Shown piece by piece: positions 11,096-20,266 of a stretch of DNA of 64,000 nucleotides. Source of the stretch: Clarkia xantiana subsp. parviflora (Eukaryota; Streptophyta; Magnoliopsida; Myrtales; Onagraceae). Position numbers and translations under genes: made by a program. Below the pieces are notes generated by a model. The model saw nothing but the letters and a program-made list of their open reading frames with translations. It did no database searches and was not told where the DNA came from. The DNA is taken from assembly GCA_036873135.1 (NCBI GenBank), contig JAPTYO010000008.1, positions 36,712,819-36,776,818 of the forward strand, in the 5' to 3' direction. Each line of letters begins with the position of its first letter. Within the stretch, counting starts at the first letter, position 1.

Positions 11096-11645
11096 CGTGA
11101 ATTAGCGAAACGAGGTCGCTTAGCAAAAAATATGACAGATCTACAGAAAACAAACAGGATATGGGAATTTCTTAAAAAAAATCCTCAAATGAAAAAGTGC
11201 ATTCAGCAGGATCTCTGATTCAGGAAATCATTATCAAATATAGTAAGGCCTCTGATTCAAAGAATCATCATCGGATTATTTTACGCATGCATGAAGGAAT
11301 ATGATTCAACACCACAGATCTACGACGATTCTGGAAAAAAAAACGCAGATCTATCTCTATTCAACAAGATCCAATAAAGAAATTAGATCTAGAAGAAAAG
11401 AAGACCGATCTGTAGCAAACTCAGATAGATTAAGAGATTGAGCAAAAGAAAACGTTTCAATTTGATTCAACGTAACATTTCAAAAAACGAATCGTTATAT
11501 ATATAAAAATTTATCAGAAATTTCATCAGATCTACTTTAATCATCAAATCGACTGAGAGATCGTTCAAGACAGAACCTCTGAAAACTCAAGAGAAGATGA
11601 ATCGTCAGAAAATCAACAGATCCGTCACCGATCTTAACATGATCC
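11096..11645 (-). other. 5' leader of Copia F, truncated
   Basis: No coding frame is supported. This is untranslated leader upstream of the F gag start. It contains a short near-duplication GATCCGTCACCG at about 11618 and 11640. It ends where family A leader sequence begins (ATTCCAGTCGCCAA, also at 57270 and 21660 in similar form). No tRNA primer site is present. Confidence 0.55.
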
Positions 11646-12189
11646 GTCACCGAAAATTCCAGTCGCCAATTATGCATGATGCGTGCGGATATTGCATGTT
11701 TTGACGCGTATGCAAGGATGTTCGCAATAGAATGCATGTGATAATTTACTTTACGTAGAATTATGTATGCTAGGAACATTAGACGCATGACGCGTAAGCA
11801 TGTTGTGTTCGATATTTATGGCATGGTATGATGATTTGCTAGATGTAGTATAATTATAAATATGCATGCGTAAATTGTCGGAAAATTTTACAAAATCATA
11901 AGGGCCTTGGGAAAGCCAAGATCGAGTATGCTTATTTGAAAATTCCCGTTCCGGTAATTTGCAATAGAATACCGTTTTCAAAATACTGATATATTAGATT
12001 GAAAACGTCAATAATGTGAATTCTTTCACGACACCCCCTTCATCGGTTTACTGAAGGTTGGTTTGGTTTAGTGACTGAAGAATCACTATTCGTCGTATTC
12101 CATCATAATAGATAATCCGATGTTTGCAATTCTTTCAAAAATGTTGTTCTCTTCCTAACTTTACATGATTGTCATTATAATAGTTCTAA
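11645..12189 (+). other. 5' leader of A1 (family A)
   Basis: Noncoding. It matches the leaders at 57270-57800 and 21650-21720 in order and wording: TATGCATG, a GACGCG motif, TGTGATAATTTACT, GAAAGCCAAGATCG, CCGTTCCGGT, then CTTTCAC and TTGGTTTACTG-like segments. It is the only evidence linking the following Gag-like frame to family A. Confidence 0.6.
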
Positions 12190-12756
12190 ATGGCTTGGTC
12201 GGATCGTTTTAAGAAATTATGCAAACTGTATAACATTAATTATGATAATTGGACAACTAGAGTTAAAAATGATCTAATTCCCGCGGGAGGTGAGGATCGC
12301 GTTGATCCCAAGGACAAACGGATATATGTGGACGAGAATTAGGAGCCCTACAGATACAACGGTGCAAACAGGTTATGGAGGGATCAAAAAGCACGCGAGA
12401 TTATTTGCTCGCATATTACAACTGAAACGGAAGAAAGCATCGTCAAAAGGAGCGCATTGCATCTTTGGTGCACCTTACACCTTCGCTACGGCAAGGGAAA
12501 GGCGGCTGAAGCAAGAGAATTAATGGCCTCGTACCATGAAATTCTATGCAAGGAGAATGGGATAGAAACCGTTTTAGACTCCGCGAATGAATGGGCAGAA
12601 ATTCGGAAGGTGATGGACATGTTTCCTCTTTCAGGGTTTGCTGATGATAGCGGACTTACACGTCTGATCACAGCAATTAAAACGGCTATAGACTTGTATG
12701 ATGCCGACCATAAAGATAGAAATATCTCCAAACTTCCTGATGTGTCGGAGACTTGA
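12190..12756 (+). pseudogene. Gag-like reading frame with a single stop codon (A1)
   Basis: From ATG 12190 the frame runs 188 codons to TGA at 12754, interrupted only by one TAG at 12340-12342. The N-terminal part has NINYDNWTTRVKNDLI, like the NYxxWxxRM start of Copia Gag. After the stop come NRLWRDQKAREIICSHITTE and a helical Lys/Glu-rich region that I do not recognise. It does not resemble the Gag in the inverted family A copy (starting MDAISNVISQMN at 34305). It may be a divergent Gag or a foreign sequence acquired between leader and pol. The large open frame on the opposite strand (12917-12486) is most likely a shadow. Confidence 0.45.
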
Positions 12757-14160
12757 TTTGCTGGACTTCTGAATTGTTTGGCTAAACCCAACAAAAGGTC
12801 TAAGCGATGATCCAGTGCGACAACCACTGTTGATTCATGTGCCGTAAAAGGTACGCCTCGTTTACCACAATACATAAGACGGTTACACGTTTTAATTGAT
12901 GCAAAAACATCTGACATAATTCAATTCTTGAGTTAATTTTCAGGTGGACTGCTCAAAGTGGTGAAGACTTCCTACCATATATATATGTGACTTTCTTTGC
13001 TTAGTTGTAATTATTGATCCGTGAAATCTGTCGTTTTTTTGTTGGGATCCTTATTTCTCTTCTATTTGTTGAACGTAATTCGGAATTATTGAATAAGGTA
13101 GTAACCATTCATTTTTTTTAAATGGTCTGCCTTTCAAAATTAATCGGCCCGGTTAAACGGGATCGATCCGGAACAAGTAACTAAAATTTCATCAGTAGAA
13201 TGATTGGATTAAACATTTATCCAAACTCATATCATCATTTTAAACACATCCATAACTCGCATAACAAACGTAAAACGGACCGATCGATATTAATTATTAT
13301 TTGTTAAAATACTCCATTATAAATTGTATCCCAAAATAATATGCATGTTAAAACCGATTTGCTTTTAAATTTAGAGACTAAGACGATTCTCAAAACCACG
13401 GTTTTTAACCGGGTATGCGCGTGGCGCATGTCACCTCGAAAGACGGGACACATCGTTTTAGAATACGAATTTAATAATCAAGTATTTTTTATGAATGCGG
13501 AATTTTCGTTTGTAATCCTTCAGATATAACACATTGATAATTACTTAGATTTTATGTAAGCTTTCCAGCTACTACAATCTAATTAGAATATCAACCAAGG
13601 CATTAAAAGCGACAGCTTAAATGCATGGTCCATAAGATAGATAAATCTATGGATGAGTTAAATAAACAAAAAGAAGTAGTCGGTAAAACGACTCTCCCAC
13701 CATTAGCCTTGAACGAAGAGTTTGGCTAAAAGCATTCATTAAACAATTCAAGAAACATAGTTCAGAATTACATAATGTTAGAGTTACACATTAATTGTTC
13801 CTGTGGGATGAGATTAATTCATTAATGTAAAACACTATGTTCTGACAAAATCGGTTAACACGTTACCATAAAAGCTAATGAATGATTCGGGTAAAACCTA
13901 ATCACAAAGACGCATTAATTTGCGCATTAGAACGAGTATTTATTAAGAGTACGCACTACTCTCGGAGAATACGAGTTTTAAAATTAGCTTGAAATAATGG
14001 TTTCGTGGTCAAACATGGCACATTATAAAGATTTGAGGATGGATTTCCAACGCTTTGCAGAACGAACAAGCTGGTACTGATTAAGTTAATAGATGGTTGA
14101 TGGAGATTCTCAGGTCCCACTTACTTTGAGTGGGAGAATTGATGATTGATTTGGTAAATG
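12757..14160 (+). other. Decayed interior of A1, no gene seen
   Basis: No coding frame is supported. The segment 13400-13530 (GCGCGTGGCGCATG, GACGGGACACATCG) and the segment from 13780 match similarly placed sequence in copies A2 (21900-22100) and A4 (from 37175). This is therefore conserved family A interior, presumably eroded integrase and spacer. Confidence 0.5.
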
Positions 14161-14689
14161 ATGATGGAAACGTCTTCATAATAAATCCAGTGAGAGGGCT
14201 CACTCCCCCTCACACATAATCATCACTAAATTTCAAAATGCGAATCAAGTCGGACCTGATAATCATGATAATGAACTATTTCAACTACCCATTTTTCCTA
14301 GTGGGAGTGGAACAACCAACTTGGTTCCAGATCCTAGTGATCGAGGAATGCATCTCGGAGGTAGAATCCCGAGACAGAGAGGATATTCCAAGTAAGTTCA
14401 ACCACCACCATTGTTCTCAGTGGGAGTAATGCCCCAATAAGAAGCATTATTCCCAGTGGGAGTAACGATCAGACTAAAACATGGGATTTTAACGTGCCTA
14501 GACATAGTCAGGCAACGAACTTCTTTCGAGAAGTATCCCATCAAACGAGATGTGTTAAACATCTTGATGTTCGTTCTTGAACCAGTGACGGTTCAGCAAG
14601 CAAAGGAAGGACCTCAAAACGAGGGAATGGAGGAAAACAATGGAGGATGAAATTGCCTAAATAAGAATTAATTCAGTTTTAGTCTTTAG
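14161..14689 (+). pseudogene. Integrase-RT linker remnant (A1)
   Basis: Matches the family A linker seen better preserved at 22627-22957 and in the inverted copy (32346-31798). The signs are a VNPVxG-like segment (AATCCAGTGAGAGGG), the repeated phrase CCCAGTGGGAGT, and a PRxRGRP-type Arg-rich end reduced to PRQRG-like sequence. No open frame spans it. Confidence 0.55.
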
Positions 14690-16137
14690 TTGATTTATCT
14701 GTTAACCACAGAACTAGAAAGTAAAATCATAGAATTCACTTCTGGTGGAAAATTCGAGTGGTGCAAAACTCGAATAATTGCGAAAGGATATACCCAAATT
14801 CACGGAGTAAACTTTGATAAAGACAGACTCACCGACTATGCGTTACACCATAGTCTGGGCCGTCCTTGCCCATGACTGCAAGTCTCGAACTCGAGCATGC
14901 ATCAAATGGACATTAAGACCAAACCTCTCCAAGTAAAACTGGAGAAAAAGATCTATATGGAGCAGCCGGAGAGTTTCATTACTCCTGGCAAAGAACGCAA
15001 AGTTTGCAAACTCCAAAGATCTATATACGGTCTTAAACAATCGTCTCGGCAATGGTATCGCAGATTCCACGAGGAAATCTTTGGAAACGGATTCGTGAAT
15101 ATTCACAAGGATCCCTGCGTATACACTAAGACCTCCGGGTCTATGTATGTCATCATAACACTATACGTGGATGATATACTCATTGCTGCGAACGATATGA
15201 GTTTCATGAATAAATCAAAGTCCTGGTTAGCATCAGCATTCGAGATGAAAGACATGGGAGAGGCCACGTACATCTTAGGCATCAAAATTGCCTGAGATCG
15301 TGCCGCCTGGAGATTATGTCTATCTCAGGAATCATATATCAACAAACTGTTGAAAAGATTCAGAATGCTGTATGCTAAACCCGTGGATACGCCGGTTGTG
15401 TTCGGGTGCGCGCTATTGAAGCGTGATGGCCCGAAAAACCAGCAGGAGTGTGAACAGATGAAGAATGCAGAGTATCTGAGCATGGTAGGGAGTCTAATGT
15501 ACGCCATGCTCTATACTCGGCCAGACATCTGTTACGCTGTGGGCCTATTAGAAAGATTCCAATCAGATCCTAGTTATCAACATCTAAAGGCCGTAAAACG
15601 AATTATCAGATATCTGAAAGGTACTGCCGACTACGTTCTGTGCTATGAGGGCGATCGGCTCGAATTGACCGGTTATAGTTACGCCGACCACGGTGGCAAT
15701 CCGGATGATCGTAAGTCCACCACATGAGGAGTTTTCCTCCTTGCTAATGCTGCCATATCATGGGTAAGCAAGAAGCAATCTTGTGTCGCGCTTTCCACTA
15801 TGGAATCAGAATTCGTTGCCCTCTCCAAAAATGCACAAGAAGCGGTTTAGCTGAAAAGGATTCTTGTTGCATTAATTGGCACCGATAAGAAGAGTAAACC
15901 TGTGAAGGTGTACTCCGAGAGTCAGGCGGCCATTGCGGCAGTTAAGAATCCAAAGTACCATAGTAGGACTAAACACATTGATGTGAAATACAATTATGCT
16001 AGGTCGGTTCTGGAAGACAACATAATCGCTTTATAATACTTGCCTACAGACAATATGGTCGCAGACCCTTTAACTAAGCCGTTATGTAGGGAGATTTTTG
16101 AAAAGCACGTAAAAATGCTTGGATTACGTAGGGCTTA
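14690..16137 (+). pseudogene. Copia RT and RNase H (A1)
   Basis: Pieces in frame order: LTTELESKI...GGKFEWCKTRIIAKGYTQ, then HQMDIKTKPLQVKLEKKIYMEQPESF, SIYGLKQSSRQWYRRFHEEI, VIITLYVDDILIAANDMSFM (YVDD intact), EMKDMGEATYILGIKIA, a stop at 15294, then a frame from 15350 with LMYAMLYTRPDICYAVGL and RYLKGTADYVLCYEG. The RNase H box continues ([20 protein letters not shown]) with stops at 15725 and 15848, and the tail ends LGLRRA at 16137. Substantial deletion and several nonsense codons are present. Because the catalytic core is intact, decay may be recent relative to E. Confidence 0.88.
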
Positions 16138-17061
16138 AACTCTGTGGCTTGTAAAAAGTGATAACATTTTGACATTTGAATGATATTTCAATTGAATAAA
16201 AGAATTTCAATTTGAGTTTATGATTTATCGACGTCATAATAATTAACAACATCGGATTTTACGGTCTATAAACTAAGTCGTAGGAAGAAGTAAAATTCTT
16301 CCACCAAACTTATGTCGAATGTGAACCTTACCTCGTCACACAGGCACGGTCATCTTGTTAGGAGAGAGGGACCTCTACCATAACAAGAATGGCTAATAAT
16401 CAGGGGGTAAACCTGATTAAGCAAAATGATAACATTGTCACGCTTAACAGCATGACTTAATCTTCGTTTTGTAAATCGCCGAGTTGGACTTTGTCCATCA
16501 CTATATCACATTCAAGGCCAGATGAGAGATCCTGCGATAGCATTATTGACATATCCCATCCCTGGCTTTACCAGGTGTGCTATCGACGCGTGCTTCATAC
16601 TGCGCGTGCCATATACGACCACGGGGTCATGCTCGGTTATGCTAGCTAGAATCCTTGTGATTCAAAGGGTGCATACTTCTTCACCTTGAGCGTGTGATTG
16701 ATCCCGGATGTCTTATGAAGAGGCATCAACAGTATTCTCATGGACACAGAACTTATACCTAAGTTCTGGCTCAATGCTCGCTTCCCGGCGTACGAGCGTA
16801 GTGCCAAAGAAAACGGCCAAGTGACCACGTCTTGGAAACCGGTTGAGTCAGACTAAGGGTATAAACAATGGGGATGGTCAAGTTCACCTTTAATTCAACT
16901 CTCGTGTTCACTAGATGACCGCCAACCGGATATTAGTTGAAGGTTGTGAACACTTGTACGGATGCCCTGGAGAAGTATTCATTTGTGGAAACTGGGCAAT
17001 TGGAGAATTAACATTTGACCAAGGATACAGTGCGGTACATAGTTTTATTTCAAACAGGTTT
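16138..17061 (+). other. Conserved 3' noncoding region of family A (A1, first part)
   Basis: No gene. The region is shared with 35436-36569, 39070-40191 and 42286-43377, and inverted at 29568-30394, 54910-55435 and 58404-59341. It carries GATAGCA...TGCTATC arms (16537 and 16580) and ends at the CACTA insertion point. Confidence 0.7.
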
Positions 17062-18823
17062 CACTACAAAAAAACATATTTTTAGTGATGAGTATTTTGT
17101 GACCATAATATAGTTAGTCACTAAAATTTAATTTTTTTAGTAGCTACATATGAGTTTAGTCACAAATTATATATTCGTGAAACTATTTAGTGATGAACTA
17201 ATATTTAGTTGCTAATCACAACCAATTTGTGTCCAAAGCAAAGTGAAACATGTATGTATTAGCTAAACAAATGGCAATAATTGAAAGTTTTAGTTACTAA
17301 ATATTAGTTTGGACAGGTACCACTGCTAAATATAATATGTGATGATTTTCATCTAGTTAGAAAATTGTAAATAACGTTTAAATATTAGTTCGTTTTATTC
17401 CTACCATTCGATATGTGTATATTACACCATTTTGTTTTCTTATAAAATACTTAAAATTAGTTGAATTTAAGTTGATAATTTTATTAATTTTCACAAATAT
17501 TATAGGGCATTTATAACTTTGGTTTGGAGAAATAGTTTCTATTTTGCCAAAAAAAAGTATCTAACTATAACTAATCTCTAAGCAATAATAATATAGTTTG
17601 TCATTTTTTATGTATTTTATGATATAGTAATTATAGTTATTTAGTAGTAGAAGAATATATTTGAAACAAAAAAAAAGTGCTACTAATAAACAAGTAATTA
17701 ATTAATAGAAAATAAGTTATTATTATTATTTTGGCCGAACATAAGATAAATTATTTACAAATTAGCTAGCAATTAAATATATAAAATAAATAAAAACTGT
17801 TTTTTATTCCTTTGATGATTGACCAGTCCATCTTTATCTCACGGTTAATAATAATCTGACCTAAATTTTTCCTTAAATATCTCAAATAACTGTTATTATA
17901 GTTATCTCAATTATTCAATCTCCCTTAAATTTCTCACAAATCTCGTGATAAGTGGGAGGCCATCGCACAAGATGGGAGCTCCCTAGCAGTTGAAGTCTCC
18001 ATCTACTCCATATGCATGTGTAAGTGAAAGCTCTTTTCATCTTCCTTAAAACACTAGAATCTCTAGTTGATCTTCATCAATCTCCTCCAGCCACATGCGT
18101 TTTTGCAGTTTCCTCTTTTTTCTCTCTAAATTTCTCGATCAATCTATCTAAGAATTCAATTTTGAGGGTGCATACATTGGAATTTATATAATTGGAAGTT
18201 GGTGGTAGCGACAGTCACTGGCTTCCGCAGTACCTTCATAGGTAATATTTTCGGTTCTCGTTATCCCTTGGATCCCGACGTGATCTATCTAGCATATCTA
18301 AGTATTATTTTGAAAAAAAAAAACCGCCATGGATACGAAATTGATTATCGAATATCTCATGTCGGGTTTCACGACATGCGTGTCATCGTCGTCATGTTCT
18401 TCATTGTTTTGCAGGATTCTGTCGAGTAAGATGCATATGAATTCAGGAGAGACTTATAGAATCATTTATACTTATTGACAATGTCGCCTACTTCCTTTAA
18501 CATCTGTATATTCTATCAAAATAATTTTGCATATATTTTGTACCATTTATTTGGAGTTATATGTTGTAAGATTATCCATGAGATCTTATTTAGGAGTTGT
18601 CTCTTATTAATGTACATAATTTTATACATGTAATTATATTGGTATATAATAATTATGAATACTCCAAGGTAGGAAGTATGTTGTTATGGTTTAATTGAGA
18701 GTAATTTGTAAACCATTCACTCTTTAATATTTTATTTTATTAGTTTTAATTAGAAAACTAATAAATAAAAAACACATAATTAATATTTTTTTAAAAAATT
18801 ATATAGATATATGTATTGCTTCG

Positions 18824-18834
18824 ATCATTAATAT
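18824..18834 (+). repeat. SINE target site duplication, left copy
   Basis: ATCATTAATAT, repeated exactly at 19050-19060 on the other side of the SINE. Confidence 0.9.
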
Positions 18835-19049
18835 ACCACCAGCAGTTTTGGTCTAGTGGTTGAGAGCGCTGACTCTCATGTGGTTTGGCTCCGAGGTCAC
18901 GAGTTGGAATCCCCCCAGCGACTTGATTAAAATCATTTCCTGCGGTTACGTTGACGGGGCCAGTGCATTTGCCGGTTGTTCATAAGTATGATATGCTCGC
19001 AAATGAACACGAAAGTCCGTACATTCCTTTTATTTACCAAAAAAAAACC
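18835..19049 (+). mobile_element. tRNA-derived SINE, about 215 bp
   Basis: Near its start it has TGGTCTAGTGGTTGAGAGC, matching an RNA polymerase III box A. About 30 bp later GAGTTGGAATCCC resembles box B (GGTTCGAATCC). It ends in a T-rich and A-rich tail (TTTATTTACCAAAAAAAAACC). It is flanked by a perfect 11-bp duplication, as expected for LINE-machinery insertion. It is nested in the CACTA element. It is not a functional tRNA gene because the cloverleaf arms do not close and box B is altered. Confidence 0.88.
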
Positions 19050-19060
19050 ATCATTAATAT
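19050..19060 (+). repeat. SINE target site duplication, right copy
   Basis: ATCATTAATAT, exact copy of 18824-18834. Confidence 0.9.
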
Positions 19061-19482
19061 CTTAATTAATGATTAGTGACTCTTTGGCGTACTCACAAAT
19101 TCCTGCTTTATTTAGTGGCTAGTTTTTCACTTGGTCACTATTTCATTTAGCAACTTTATCTACTGTGACCACACTGTGACAAACATTTTTTTGAATACTG
19201 ATTTATTATGTGACTGTTTTGCGGTCTTTTGTGACCTTTCTAGTAGCCACAAAAAACATGTCCTGGTGTAGTGTTTGTTTCATGAAAGGGAATCAACGTT
19301 CTGCGGGCGCTACAATACTCCTAACAGATGAGTAGCACGATGCACGTCATATCCGCCGGTCGCACGGCAAGCCTCGTATGAACTATTCGGAGACGGAGAT
19401 GAAGAACTGAAGACTGAGATGTTGATACTATTGCGTAACCGTATGGATTAACGAGCACCCTCCTATTCCGGCGAGTGAGAGC

Positions 19483-20041
19483 TGTTAGCATATGGTGATG
19501 TGGTGCCGTAATAGGAGCCCGTTAATTAAGGGAATTACCTAAGTTAATTATGTAATTGTCAATCTGGGCTAATTGGGCCAAATCCAATTGTAATTGACAA
19601 GGGAGGCCCAAAATTGGGCCTCCCTTATACATGCAATTCGGCCGGCCACCCTATACCACATTGGTTGGAGTTGCCTTTTAGCAACTCCACCAATACTATA
19701 TATAGGGGTGTCTGCTAAGGGTTTAAACACTCATTCATAATAACAAGGATCTCCATTGAGAACACTTATTTCCCTTAGTTAAATTTCGGCACCATCACAT
19801 CTGGTCTGAGGTTCCATCTCCGTTGAAGAATCGATCAGAGGTCTTGTTGTGGAGCTACATCGCGTGGGACTTCTTCTAACGAAGAACTTTCACGTGGTTC
19901 CGACCGGAGGATTAGAACTCCCTCCACATCGTTCTTGGGCAGGAAAGCTAAAAGGTATGTGTACTAATTCCGCTGCGTAGATTAGATTTCTTGCTAGTAC
20001 ACGTTTAGCATTCCGTAGTATTACGTCCCCGTAATCCAACA
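19483..20041 (+). repeat. Family A LTR (L1a), 3' LTR of A1
   Basis: Starts TGTTAGCATATGG directly after the tract GCGAGTGAGAGC (polypurine tract) and ends GTAATCCAACA, giving TG...CA termini. It contains TATATATAGGGG near 19697 (TATA box) and the GGCCGGCC palindrome typical of the family. It is immediately followed by a second, 5'-truncated LTR. Confidence 0.85.
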
Positions 20042-20252
20042 GTTTTGCTGTTGAGACCATATGTAGGTGATTCCTTCACAAGAATCCTTACAGGAGCCGA
20101 CCTGCGACCGAAAGTCCCCTTTGAAGATCTTGGAGTCTTGGGACTGCAGAAGTTGCGATAACTGGTATTTGCCCCTTTCCCCTGCATAATTAGATTACCT
20201 GGCATGTACACGTGTTTATGTTTCTATAAATTTATCCCCTTGAAATCCAACA
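20042..20252 (+). repeat. Second, partial family A LTR (L1b)
   Basis: This 211-bp segment is homologous to the last third of the family A LTR (GTTGAGACC, GGAGCCGACC, GTACACGTG, ending AAATCCAACA). It abuts a primer-binding site. It is the 3' end of the LTR belonging to A2; its first part is not present here. A1's LTR therefore either inserted into it or was joined to it by recombination. Confidence 0.8.
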
Positions 20253-20253
20253 G

Positions 20254-20266
20254 TGGTATCAGAGCC
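20254..20266 (+). other. Primer-binding site of A2 (initiator tRNA-Met type)
   Basis: TGGTATCAGAGCC, one base after the LTR terminus. It is complementary to the 3' end of plant initiator tRNA-Met, as used by many plant Copia elements. Confidence 0.9.

Larger units (their letters stand above)
6385..11645 (-). mobile_element. Ty1/copia retrotransposon F, minus strand, degraded, no 5' LTR
   Basis: Read on the minus strand the order is gag (11095-10067), protease (10127-9612), integrase (9664 to about 8600), RT (about 8240-7222) and RNase H (7225-6676). This is canonical Copia. A purine tract (GAGGAGGAG) and LTR-like promoter sequence follow. At least five frameshifts are present and the RT active-site box is altered. 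At the right end the 5' leader stops at about 11640 and runs straight into a family A 5' leader, with no primer-binding site and no second LTR. Gag and domain style resemble elements B and C (Ale/Retrofit-like), but the sequence is clearly more divergent. Confidence 0.85.
17062..19273. mobile_element. Non-autonomous CACTA (En/Spm-type) DNA transposon, 2,212 bp
   Basis: Ends are CACTACAAAAAAACAT on the left and, reverse-complemented, CACTACACCAGGACATG on the right. These are imperfect terminal inverted repeats of about 28 bp starting with CACTA. They are flanked by a TTT duplication (17059-17061 and 19274-19276), the 3-bp target duplication expected for CACTA elements. Subterminal regions hold many TAGTGAC / GTCACTA motifs in both orientations, like transposase-binding repeats of this superfamily. 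No transposase is found, and a 76-codon frame at 18199-18429 has no recognisable motif. The element interrupts the 3' region of A1: sequence on both sides joins smoothly when compared with 36340-36380. Confidence 0.92.
11645..20252 (+). mobile_element. Family A Copia, copy A1, with CACTA insertion
   Basis: Plus-strand family A copy: leader (11645-12189), Gag-like frame (12190-12756), decayed middle (12757-14690), RT and RNase H (14690-16137), 3' noncoding region interrupted by a CACTA transposon (17062-19273), polypurine tract and LTR (19483-20041, followed by a second partial LTR to 20252). The 5' LTR is missing. Family membership rests on leader and 3'-region similarity to the other copies described here, not on a known named element. 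Confidence 0.75.

Noticed and set aside
12486..12917. 143-codon minus-strand frame opposite the A1 Gag-like frame
   Set aside because: Overlaps a frame with Gag-like motifs on the plus strand and shows no recognisable domain of its own.
18199..18429. 76-codon frame inside the CACTA element
   Set aside because: No transposase motif, ordinary length for chance in AT-rich DNA, no splice context that I could support.
18840..18920. Possible tRNA gene
   Set aside because: Box A is good but the cloverleaf does not close and box B is altered; A/T tail and 11-bp duplication show a SINE.
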